From Trachelipus rathkii (Eukaryota > Arthropoda > Malacostraca > Isopoda > Trachelipodidae): 37,500 bases of DNA. The notes under the pieces were generated by a model. The model saw only the letters and a list, made by a program, of their open reading frames with translations. It was not told where the DNA came from and made no database searches. Location: contig JABUQX010014029.1 of NCBI GenBank assembly GCA_015478945.1, positions 5,001 to 42,500 on the forward strand. Direction: 5' to 3'. This document shows, piece by piece, positions 18,550 through 28,569 of this stretch. Position 1 is the stretch's first letter. Each line of letters starts with the position of its first letter. A program made the translations under genes and the position numbers.

Positions 18550-20700
18550 TTAATTAGTTTGAAAACATATATCAAGATATTTGGATTTCTCTAGCTTCTT
18601 CAGTAGATTAATTTTAGTAGATTTTGGATACTTTTTACTATATTCACTAACAATCTCGACTATGTATTGTTTCTCTGTTTCGTCCTTGCCTAAAATGTTC
18701 TGATATTCTTGAATTAGTTTCACTCCTCTCTCAACTACATCGTTAACCACTACAATGCATTTCAATAGTTCCATCCCACGTTGGAAGTTCTCATCCTATT
18801 TCCAAGTGGACGGGCTGTTGCTCAGAAAATTTGTATGGGTTTTAAATCTTGAGAACATTACCTTGGAATCAGCTGTAATAAAGTACAAAATATATTTTGC
18901 CTTTAAACCATGAAGATCTTCAATTTTGACAATGTATCTTTTAATTCGGTTGTCATAATCGTTGTCGTCTATTTCTTCATTTTAGTAACCATTTTTTGTT
19001 TAATGTCTAGTGGAACATCATCATCAAAAATTGCGAATGCTGCAGTTTTCGGTGCTAGGTACCATAAATGATTTTGCAAATTTCTTCACGGCATCATTAC
19101 TAATATCTGCATCAAATTCTTCATACCCGATTATGTTCAGCAGAGAATTGAAATCGAGATATGGAGCTTTAACGACCAATGGTGCCAAAAAAAAACATAT
19201 CGTAAATAAAGTTTGATAAGAAGATACATATTCTTCTGATTGAATCTTTGTCTTGTGTGGTCATGGTGAATTGATCCTGGAAAAAATTTATTTTAAAACC
19301 GTAATTAGCCTTTGCCATCCACCGAGCGTGGCTCACACTGCCAGGCAGCTACATATGTTGCGACATTGGGCCCTTAAGGATGTCTATAATGTGATATGGA
19401 TTATATAGATCGTCTTAGATCGCTAGAGGTCGTCGATCAGGTAGCATTTGTGTTCAGTGGTTCCTCAGTACGGGTAAATGCTTTATTTTTATTCTATAGA
19501 TGTGTTTTTTCGTAATTTTTATCATCTAATTATATCCCATTCAAGGATTCGTTTTCTTATAGAGTAAATCATTTTCAAACTTTTCTTCAAAGTTTGTACA
19601 TGCACCATTTTTTCTTCCGGTGTTGCTTGCTGTTGTATCGAAACACAATGCTTCCATCTTTAGGCACTGCTCGATAAACGGCTATAGCTTGATCTTCTCC
19701 TGTAGCTGCAGGAATTTCAGGTGTACCAAATAATTGTTATTTGCCCTGAAACGTAAATATTATTGGTAGAAGGATCAATTTTCTAGGCACCACATAAAGC
19801 CGGAAGAAGCTTGCTATCCCAGTGTAAGACCATCTCATTGCACCCCGCTATATTAAATTGGACTTTAATTTCCGCTTCCCTCTGGTTCCTGGATTCCTTT
19901 CGTCGATATTGAAATGATGTGCAATTATTAATTAATATTGCAGTATCATACTTGAAAGCTTCTGCTGCGGCCATCAACGGGTGAACCGCGTTCCGATCGC
20001 CAATTTTACATCTGTCTTATTCTTCAGATAGACAGGGTGTGAAAAAATCTAATATACCTCTTCTCATTGAAGAACTTAGGTCACTTTCTCTCTGTGTATC
20101 TCTTGTGCATTGTTCTGATTTATCATCCCTACTATCGCTGCTTGATATTGGTGATAGCTGTACAGTGACGTTTCGTTTCATTTCTTCGTAGATCTTCTTA
20201 CGTCTCTCCGACTCCTGTTCTATTCGTTTCCTTTTATTCTCTTCACGTGATATATGTTTTAGATCAATGCCAGTCATGGAACCTGGTCGTCCTTCCTTGC
20301 GTTGCAATGATAAAAATTGAATATCCTCTTTATTCTTAAGGATATCCAACACGTTTTCAGGAGCAGCATCAAATAAATTATCCAATGTGTCCTCAAATGT
20401 TAAATGTTTTTTGGTTTCCACCTCAGATACTTTTTTTAACCTCTTTTGTAAATCTGTTAATTTTCATAGTGATGTAACTTTACCAGCGCGTTGATCTATA
20501 CGTTTTGTGGGAATGCAAACCTTCTCTCAAAAAATGAGAACTTTTTTTGCGACCTGGGTTGCACTTTCTTTGAGGTTTAATTTACTTACACTTAAATTGC
20601 AGAATAAGACGCTAAGAACCTGCCAATTGGAAGGTAGTTTTGCTCCAATAATTTTGTTGTTGATGTTTCCATGAGGAGTTATACTGGTCTTTACGTAAAT
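18550..20700 (-). pseudogene. Decayed transposase-like gene of an unnamed invertebrate family (DTTASNTG family)
   Basis: Pieces of one long protein occur in order on the minus strand in shifting frames. 20660-20510: SNWQVLSVLFCNLSVSKLNL and ESATQVAKKVLIFWE. 20420-20017: DTLDNLFDAAPENVLDILK then FLSLQRKEGRPGSMTG and a charged segment. 19980-19783: LHWDSKLLPALCG. 19740-19555: FGTPEIPAATGEDQA, then ALCFDTTASNTGRKNGAC. 19330-19240: SHARWMAKANYGFKI. 19215-19000: APLVVKAPYLDFN, then HLWYLAPKTAAFAIFDDDVP. 18830-18560: FQRGMELLKC and NDVVERGVKLIQEYQNILG. I recall the same ordered blocks in long uncharacterised proteins found in many copies in invertebrate genomes. The D-rich core, the later RW and the multicopy habit suggest an RNase H-fold, hAT-like transposase, but that is inference. 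Numerous frameshifts and stops; the expected C/H block after DTTASNTG appears lost. Confidence 0.6.
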
Positions 20701-20759
20701 AGGGTGATGCCGGTAGCAGTGGGTGCATTTTGGTCCGTCACCTATAATAAATTTTGAGG

Positions 20760-21530
20760 GGGTTTTTATTCTTCTGAAACGTGGTACCTCCCTAGGTGAT
20801 GACGTAACTTTGTCGTAGACGAAGTTACGTGTATGTGCATCCCTCATAGGGTGATGCATCTCCCATCAAAGTTGTAATTTTCAACCCCCCTTTACGGTGG
20901 GTTAGAGAGCTCGTATCCCCATGAATCTTGGAGCCCCTTAGATGTATGTGCATCACCCTCAAAGTTATAATTTTCAACCCCCTTTATGGTGGGTTAGGGA
21001 GTTCGTATCCTCTTGAAACTTGATAGGCTTATAGGTGGTAGTGTGACTTTGTCATAGAAGGTGTTACATATGTGTGCAACTGCATTCCCGTTTAAAGTTT
21101 TTCATAGCAGCGGCTTCCTTTGTTCCTAGCAACGAAATGTTAGAGAGGAGGTAGGACCCCTTGAAATTTGGTACACTTATAGGTGGTGGTGTCATCTCAT
21201 CGTAGACGAGGTTACTTGTGACTCCATCTCCCGAAGGGGGCTGCAGCCCACTTAAAATTTTAGGATAGTCTTTTTAAGGGTTAGACAGTTGGTATCCCCT
21301 TGATACATAATATTTTAATTTTTGATGGTGTCACCTCGTCGTAGATGACGTTACGTATCCCTAACTCATCCGTAGGGGGTGTCGCCACCTCTTAAAGTTC
21401 TAATTTTTCAGCCCTACATTAGGGGTTGTTAGATAGATCGCACCCCTTGAAATTTAGTATCCTTAGGTTACGTGGGGCTGCACCCCCTAAGGTGGGGCCG
21501 CTCCCTCTTAAAGTTGTTTTATAGGCTAGA
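20760..21530. repeat. Degenerate tandem repeat, about 140-150 bp unit
   Basis: The landmark GTCA(C/T)CTCGTCGTAGACGAGGTTAC recurs in varied form near 20800-20825, 21040-21065, 21190-21215 and 21330-21355. Each is followed by a 'TTAAAGTT...TTTTCAACCCC' block and a 'GGGTTAGA.AG.TCGTATCCCCTTGAAA' block. Spacings are about 240, 147 and 139 bp. A diverged single unit is recognisable near 22150-22230 (GACACCTCGGCTGAGGCGAGGTTTC). Apparent ORFs here follow the repeat. Confidence 0.65.
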
Positions 21531-21539
21531 ACCTTATAT

Positions 21540-21900
21540 ATTTTAATATTAAGTTTTTGGTACTCAGACCTTTTAAGTGCGAAAGTTTTAAGATTTTTGA
21601 GGTTCGGTGGCATTCTGAAGAGAGGCGAAATCAAAGTCATGTCGCCGTTGATTGAATTTGAGAATTTTCCATCACATGCTAGATTTCGGCGTTTGAAGAC
21701 GCCAAATATGTGGTGTCTAAGGTTAGCAGACATTTTAGACGGTTACGGATATCTAAGTAGAGGACAATTATCATGCGGCACTTGACTTGGGATTTTTATG
21801 CGTTGTGCCAGATTTTGACGTTAGAGGTATCAAATTGAAGGGGTTTCTAAGGTCGAGAACCGTATCAAGGGTCACTGAACGCGTTTCCTGCTAGCCTCTG
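21540..21900. other. Unassigned DNA next to the tandem repeat
   Basis: Slightly more GC than average. Opposing open frames (about 21419-21733 and 21597-21785) are mutual shadows without motifs. Confidence 0.4.
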
Positions 21901-21904
21901 CATC

Positions 21905-21945
21905 TCTCTCCTCATCTCTCTCTCTCTCTCTCTCTATTATATATA

Positions 21946-21984
<39 letters not shown>

Positions 21985-22003
21985 TATATATATTTATATA
22001 TAG

Positions 22004-22042
<39 letters not shown>

Positions 22043-22078
22043 TATATATATATATTATATATATTATATTATATGGTA
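21905..22078. repeat. (CT)n then (AT)n compound microsatellite
   Basis: TCTCTC tract at about 21905-21936, then an interrupted TA tract to 22078. Confidence 0.9.
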
Positions 22079-22496
22079 ATGAGTCATAGGGCTAGAGTTC
22101 GAATTTTTTATTTTTGGTCGTATTTCTTTCAAACTTGGGATTATTATTGATGGTAGTGACACCTCGGCTGAGGCGAGGTTTCACACCGCTGCACCCCCAG
22201 TAGGGAGTGCTGAGCCTCAAACTTGGTTACGGCCATAATTAGATGGAAAATAAGCAGCCGAGATGCTTCGGAGTCAGGGATGGAATCGGATCATCATGAA
22301 TAGGCTCATGATGTGGATCACTGAGGCGGGGCCAGAGCCGGAGCAGGCGTCAGAAAGGAGACAAACAGAACAGTGAGGTGTTTGAATCCAGAACTTGCTT
22401 TTGACTTGCATGATGTATGTTACATCATTGTTGGATGCTGAGATAGAATAGGGTATATAGGCATAAAATACGCTGGTTTCATCTCTCTTTAATGGG

Positions 22497-22600
22497 TTGC
22501 GTGATGACCAACGCGTACGCGCCCGTTCCCGCTGGCGCAAACCAGCGCGATCCTACTCGAAACCGACGCGTGCGCCTGCAGGCGCAATACATACGCGTTT
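22497..22600. other. CpG-rich palindromic patch
   Basis: About 100 bp dense in CG dinucleotides inside AT-rich DNA. It holds a perfect 16 bp palindrome TGCGCCTGCAGGCGCA (22571-22586) and a CGCTGG-CGCAAA-CCAGCG hairpin (22530-22547). It directly precedes the tandem repeat at 22600. It could be the edge of a transposon or a regulatory patch. No ORF supported. Confidence 0.5.
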
Positions 22601-23160
22601 TTTTTTATTAAAAATATCAATTAATCAATACATTATACAACCCACCCAACCCCTCCCTGTTATCTGTGATCTATTGACTAAGCGATTTGTATAAACTTAA
22701 CGTGAAAATAACTATATTACATGCAAAATATTAAAAAAACATTTGATGTTTTTATTAAAAATAGCAATTAATCAATAAATCAATAGATCAAACCACACAC
22801 CAGGCCCTCTCCTTTTCCATCGTGATCCATTGATTGAGCGATTAAAATATTTGAACACATTTTGTATAAACTTAACGTGAAAATATGTTTTTGTTTAACC
22901 ATTGCATAAAATTATTAAAAAACATTTAATATTTTTTATTAGAAATATCAATTAATCAGTAAGTCAATAGATCAAACCATACACCAGTCCTCCTTCCCCA
23001 TCGTGATCCATTGATTATGCAATTAAAGTTTTATTTGAACACATTTTGTATAAACTTTAACATGAAATAATTTTTTTTGTATAAACATTGCATAAAATTA
23101 TTAGAAACATTCAAATTTTTACTAAATTTTTATTAAAATATCAATCACACACTATGGCAG
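22600..23160. repeat. Tandem repeat, roughly 150-190 bp unit, three copies plus a part
   Basis: Each unit starts TTTTTATTAAAAATATCAATTAATCAAT and contains a pyrimidine stretch (CCTCTCC), TCGTGATCCATTGATT and TTTGTATAAACTTAACGTGAAAAT. Unit starts lie near 22602, 22750, 22932 and 23125. Satellite-like. Confidence 0.8.
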
Positions 23161-23217
23161 GCATGAAGACGGACTTCATCGGAAGATGATGGGAGTATTA
23201 TTTTCTTTAGGTATATA

Positions 23218-23234
23218 TATTATAATATATAGTA

Positions 23235-23324
<90 letters not shown>

Positions 23325-23326
23325 AT
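23218..23326. repeat. (AT)n microsatellite
   Basis: TA tract, over 80 bp of it uninterrupted. Confidence 0.95.
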
Positions 23327-23589
23327 AACGTGCGATTATATTGATATATTAATATTATTATTCTTTAATCAATGTACCTTAAATTGCTTTGAGGATTATA
23401 TTACTACAGACACATTTAGGAAAGACATTTTTTAATTATTTATTAAACCTATTAAAACTGATTAACAATTAGACGAGCTTTCGTTATAATAACCTTTTTC
23501 AAGTCTATCTAAATTCATCTATAAAAGCAAAACTTTTTAATATTTGTAAATATGAATTAACTTAATTGGATCGTAGTTGGTTGGTGCGA

Positions 23590-24612
23590 TAACAGATTTT
23601 GGTAGAAAGGTGAAAGTTTCATAAATTCATTTTGAATCGAGTCGATCCTGCACTCTCCAGAGCATCTATTGTAATTGGGAAGATTGTAGAGACAAAAGGC
23701 TTCCGAGATTTTTCTTTTATTTGTATTTTAGATATTTCTAATGTTTGTCATATTATTGAGATGGATTTGGTGGTTGTATGTTGTTTTGTGGTGTGTTAGA
23801 GCTGAATTTTCTTCGTGTGTGAGGAGGTCATATTCATGTTGATATTTTCGCCTTTTGAAGTCTATTGTTTCACCGTAGTAATTTCTATTGCAAGAGTTGC
23901 AGGGGATTTTTGTATAAGCAAGGGAGGTTTTTTATTTTTATATTGGAGGTTTTAGGACTTTTTGATTAGGATATTATTGGACGGTACTAGTTGTATGTGC
24001 TGAGGGATGAGGTTATTTATATTATGTGTGTTGATGTTTGGTATGGGGAGGTGGGTTTTTTGCTTGTATGTTGTTCTTGAGTTGTGTTGAGTTTATAATA
24101 TTTTTTCCTTGCTTTTTTTGTAGGCTCGTTTTTATAATGTTAATAGGTTTTTTTACTTTTTAAAAGGTGTTTTTTATTAATTGTGTTTCTGTATGTAAGA
24201 GTGCCGGGGAGCAGATTTTAAATGCACGGGGGTATAGGGATGAAAGTGTACCTATTTTTGTGTTGTGTGTGTGAGCGGAATACCAATGTATGTAGGAAGG
24301 ATTGGATGTGGGTTTTCTGTAAACTGTGAAAGAGGGTTTAGTAGTATGGTCTGAAATTATAAGAGTATCTAGAAAAGGGATAGTATTGTGGTTAGAGGTT
24401 TCCATGGTGAATTGTATGTCAGTGTGTAGGGTGTTGATGTAGTTGAGGATGTGTGTGTGGGATTGATTGCGTGAGGTACGGCAGCGAAGATGTCGTCAAC
24501 ATACCTAAGCCACACGCATCCGGAAAGAGGTTGATGAGAAAGAATGTAATAATGTTCAAGTAACTAAATGTAAATGTTGCTGAGCATGGGAGAGAGAGGG
24601 GATCCCATACTC
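23590..24612 (-). pseudogene. Penelope-like element, left copy of an inverted pair
   Basis: The minus strand starts inside the RT: MGSPLSPMLSNIYI near 24608-24565, then LWLRYVDDIF-type sequence (here WLRYVDDIFA, near 24505) with the catalytic YVDD. It continues with FLDTLIISDHTTKPSFTVYRKPT (24390-24320), HWYSAHTHNTKIG and LYPRAFKICSPALLHTETQL, and finally a GIY-YIG-like stretch IPCNSCNRNYYGETIDFKRR (near 23925-23865) with HEENSAL after it. It ends SGECRIDSIQNEFMKLSPF near 23600. Only the C-terminal half of the element is present and stops interrupt it, so it is inactive. Different subfamily from the 6-7 kb copy, judging by sequence. Confidence 0.75.
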
Positions 24613-25480
24613 ACTGACATACAATTCGCCATGGAAACCTCTAACCACAATATTATCCCTTTTCTAGATACTCTTATAATTTCAGACCATAATACTAAAC
24701 CTTCTTTCACTGTTTACAGAAAACCCACATCAATCTTTCTACGATATCATTGGGTATTCCGGCTCACACACACAACACACAAAATAGGATACACCCTATA
24801 CCTTCGTGCATTTAAAATCTGCTCCCCTGCACTTTTACATATTGGAGCAAAAATTAACACCTTTTTAAGATTAAATATGATCCTATTTGAAAGTATAGAA
24901 CAACAGCTACAAAACAGCAAGGAAAAAATAATTATAAACTCAACACAACTCACAGACACATAAACAAAAACCCACTCAACACATTAACACACATCACATA
25001 AAAACATTTTACCCAAACACATACGTCTGATATCGTCAAAAATTCTTAATCAAAGAAAGTGTTAGGAAACGCCCCAAAACAAAAAACTAGCAATCCCCCC
25101 TGTTTATACATAATCCCCTGCAACACCTGCATCATAGTAACTATTACCGGTGAAAGCTATAGACTTCAACGACGCAGGAAAACAACACAACATGACTCGA
25201 TAACACATTATGAAAATTCAGCTATATACAGCATAGATTAACCAAAACACCCAAATCCATCTCAATAATATGACAAACATCAGAAATATCCAAAATACAA
25301 ATAAAAGAAAAATCTCGGAAGCCTTTTGTCTCTACAATCTCCCCAATTACAAAAGATGCTCTGGAGAGTGCAGGATCGACTCGATTCAAAATGAATTTAT
25401 GAAACTTTCACCTTTCTACAAAAATTTTATTTTATCAACTCAAATTTTATTTTTAATCAATTTTTTACTGGAATAAATTT
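24612..25480 (+). pseudogene. Penelope-like element, right copy of an inverted pair
   Basis: The plus strand mirrors the left copy: METSNHNIIPFLDTLIISDH, VYRKPTS, LRAFKICSPALLH, then a GIY-YIG remnant (CLYIIPCNTC then TGESYRLQRRR, 25095-25170) and SGECRIDSIQNEFMKLSPF (25345-25415), extending a little further to LFLINFLLE. It begins where the left copy's RT is cut and lacks the YVDD segment. Small indels (for example near 24740-24790) break the frame. GIY and YIG are degenerate (LYI, TGE). Confidence 0.75.
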
Positions 25481-25997
25481 TTGTTTTTAATCATGTTAAA
25501 TTCTAGTAAAACTGCATCTTATCAGTTTTTTAATGGTTTTAATTTGGTTTTCAATGTGTTTTTTTAATGTTTTTTATACATTTTTTAAATATATTTAAAA
25601 AATTTAAATCTTTTATAACTAAAATAAGTTTTAATTATTGGCATTAAATCTATTCCTGTGTGTTTGTCCCATATCTTTGTGTATCTGTCTTATTGCACAT
25701 CACGTCCTGTATCCAAGAAAAAAATTTCACTGGTTCTCATATTTTTCCTATTAGTCCTGTTGGGACCATTACTTAATTTCTTATAGGACAAATAAAATTT
25801 CTCATGGGATTCATAGGTGGTTTAATATTTGAAATTTTGAATTTCCAATCGAAAATCCCCCAAATATTCCCATAGCAAATTCCTTAAGGACCTATTGGAA
25901 CCCAATAATAAAAAGAACATGGAATTGACAGAAAAAATTCCTTAATGAAAAATGCCTGTTGGGTATATTACAAATATGAATTGGAAATTTTTCCAAT
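25481..25997. other. Unassigned AT-rich DNA
   Basis: No gene. A short pair of related phrases, TTGGGACCATTACTTAA and TTAAGGACCTATTGGAAC, lies at 25758 and 25892 but forms no clear structure. Confidence 0.5.
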
Positions 25998-26310
25998 TTT
26001 GAAATAAATTTTGACTTAAACCTTGAAGACATTAGTGTTAATTAACGGTGAAGTACAAGCCCAGGAAGAATAGTTTGCATTGAAAGGAACTTTTTGTAAA
26101 TTATTATTTTACTATTTTAGTATTTATTTGGAATTATTTTTCAAATAAGATTTTAACATTGCATTTCTGTGCGTGTAAATAGAATAAATCCTAAAAAGCG
26201 TTTTTATTTTATTAAACAATTAAACTTGAATTGAATTTATGGGAGTTAAATAAAGTATCCAAGAAAGTTGTTAGAGTTTAGTTTTTCAGAATTGTCTACG
26301 AATTTGGTTG

Positions 26311-26553
26311 ACCATTTGGATTTGATTATCATCATTGGGTACTTAACCATTTTGGATTTGATTATCATTAGTGGGTACCTAACCATTTTGGATTTGATTA
26401 TCATTAGTGGGTACCTAACCATTTTGGATTTGATTATCATTAGTGGGTACTTAACCATTTTGGATTTGATTATCATTAGTGGGTACTTAACCATTTTGGA
26501 TTTGATTATCATTCGTGGGTACTTAAACCTTTTTGGATTTGATTATTATAAGG
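26311..26553. repeat. 36 bp minisatellite, about 6-7 units
   Basis: The unit is GGGTACTTAACCATTTTGGATTTGATTATCATTAGT with few changes. Because 36 is a multiple of three, both strands stay open, giving 12-residue peptide repeats (ILDLIIISGYLT and MIIKSKMVKYPL). These are artefacts of the repeat, not evidence of a gene. A badly degraded counterpart lies at 32235-32560. Confidence 0.9.
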
Positions 26554-26565
26554 GGATTTTTAGTT

Positions 26566-26715
26566 TGATTTAAAACTTAGAATTATTTCATCAGTCCTTG
26601 ATTTGAAACTTAGAATTGTTCCATTAGTCCTTGATTTGAAACTATTATTTTATCGGTCCTTGATTTGAAACTTAGAATTATTTCATCATTTCTCGATTTA
26701 GAACTCAGAATTATT
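26566..26715. repeat. About 33 bp minisatellite, 4-5 units
   Basis: Units of CCTTGATTTGAAACTTAGAATTATTTCATCAGT type. The right arm has only about two units at 32100-32210. Confidence 0.8.
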
Positions 26716-27407
26716 GCCAGCTATTGATATTTGGACTTGGAATTGATTTCCATTGATGATTTTTGAACTCAATTTGATTTAGAGCTTGACATTTTGGACT
26801 CAGAAATATTAATTTAACTTTAGGCTATTTAAAAGATCAATTACAGGCACTTGGGTATTATTTTATAACGAGTTAAGAAACGAGACTTTATTTTGACGTT
26901 GCGTATACATTAAGAGGTCAACTTTATCCGAATTTGATTGAAATAGGTAATTGATTTTCGATTCAATTATTTGGGACTTAATGCCCTTTGAGTTTTAATA
27001 AGGCATAAATTCGAAGATAACGAGGTATATTATAAAATTATTAAAAGATTGGAGAGACATCATAGATCGTTCTGAGGTTACAATTGAGATCTGAAATTGA
27101 CTAAAAGGAACTACTGAACAAACTACTGAGGATATAAATACAAGATTTATAGTTTATTGGCTGAGTGGGTATGAGGTATTAAAAGCAGCGAAACGTTAAA
27201 AGAAAGCATAAAGTATAATATATTTTTTATAGGGTGAGACAGCAAATAGATATAAGGAAGGAAGCGGACATATTTGGTTGATGACACAACGCAAATGTTT
27301 CAGCCTTTGTGATTGGTTAACATATACGATACATTGTGTTGTTTGGTGGTTACAGATCATTAATCTTGGACTACCCAGACATGCCGGGACAAATCTGTAA
27401 ATAAGTT

Positions 27408-27472
27408 TTAAGCTCCTCGGCCACAACCTGTCATGAACATGACAGGCTCGTTGGAACCGAGGAACTGGTATA
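27408..27472. other. Conserved hairpin in the left arm
   Basis: CCTGTCATG-AA-CATGACAGG is a perfect 9 bp stem with a 2 nt loop, nested inside an outer pairing of TCCTCGG with CCGAGGA. The same structure recurs at 31410-31475 in the right arm. Confidence 0.7.
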
Positions 27473-28005
27473 TATATGTACAATAGGTAATTATTATAAC
27501 AGCTGCGAATATATATATATAATATATCAGGGTTTGTGAGGTAGGCGGTTTTCGATGACCTCTATAGAATAGTATAATTATGCTGCATTTGTTTTGTAAA
27601 ATATAGTACTAGACAGTAAAGCTCTAGTACATTATGCCTAGCATAATCCGTTGGTTGCCAAGTGAAGGATGTCTATTACACATGACATAACTGCTGTGTC
27701 AATTTTAGTTTTAATTTTTAGTCTACAAGCATTCAAGAAGAATCCAGACACACAAAGATCAATTTTACAAGAATCAGGTACACCAGGAAGGTTTTTTCGT
27801 CACCTTAGTTAAAGTGTTTGACGATCAGGCACACTAGAAAGCATACATTCAAAACAGCTTCGATAGATGAAGATGTTATAGAACAATAGTTCAGAAGAAG
27901 TTTACTTAAGAGAGATTAAGGAAAGATAGGAGAAAGAGTTTTTTTTTTTTTCCAGGTAACTTATCAGATACTATGTACCGATAAGTTTATTTGGCCAAGT
28001 AGTTT

Positions 28006-28569
28006 AAATTTACAATTCCATGTAGTGATAAACGAAGAAGTTTTTCATTTTTCTAAACAAAAGAGAGCAAAGCCAACTTTTATTCTCCAGGCTTATTTAC
28101 TTCGTATCAGGACACATTAGTGTGTTCATTTTATAACCCCGGAGACAAGGTTAATAAAAGACTGGTAGCGCTTCTCAATAAGTACATACTGCCATGGAGG
28201 TCGACATGAAGTTTTATTCACTATCTAGAGTAACTAGCAGATTATTAAAAAGTGTGAACCCCGGCTAAGCATTTTAAAATAAAGGGTTACCAACCAACGT
28301 TATTTGCATATATTAAAGGTTTATTAGGCATAATATAGTGTGAACGTTAACTTCTTATTTTTAAAGACATCACGTAAAAAGCAAGTGATAACATTCGCTG
28401 GTATTGGCAATGATGACGCCGGAAGTTTTAATAATCGGAGTCTTTTTTTGAACCAACTGACCCTTGAAGTTTATATTTTACAGGATGCTTTTGTAACTTG
28501 TCAATCAGAACATCTTCTTACCTCTAAATGTCTCTCGACCGATCCATATAAGTGAAAGTAGAAAAACTA
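28006..28569 (-). other. Gypsy flank, no clear domain
   Basis: Lies where an integrase would follow the RNase H. A minus-strand phrase near 28550-28520 (HLYGSVERHLEVRRCSD) weakly resembles the start of an integrase zinc-binding domain, but stops follow. I do not call it. Confidence 0.3.

Larger units (their letters stand above)
25998..28005 (+). repeat. Left arm of a 2 kb inverted repeat
   Basis: Homologous in reverse complement to about 30868-32882. Shared landmarks include GTTAATTAACGGTGAAGTACAAGCCC (26038 on), the block CATAGATCGTTCTGAGGTTACAATTGAG (27060), a hairpin near 27410-27470, and TCAATTTTACAAGAATCAGG (27760). The arms differ by many substitutions and indels. Neither arm holds a recognisable gene. 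Together they flank the gypsy pol remnant. Confidence 0.75.

Noticed and set aside
26246..26573. 12-residue peptide-repeat proteins on both strands
   Set aside because: A 36 bp minisatellite keeps all in-phase frames open; no flanking coding signal, and the inverted counterpart is full of indels.
27196..27483. 95-residue minus-strand ORF sharing PVPRFQRACHVHDRLW with the right arm
   Set aside because: The shared peptide is the translation of the conserved hairpin region; the frame is broken in the other arm.
28340..28560. Integrase zinc-binding domain after the gypsy RNase H
   Set aside because: Only a short phrase resembles it, and stops and lack of HHCC spacing prevent a call.
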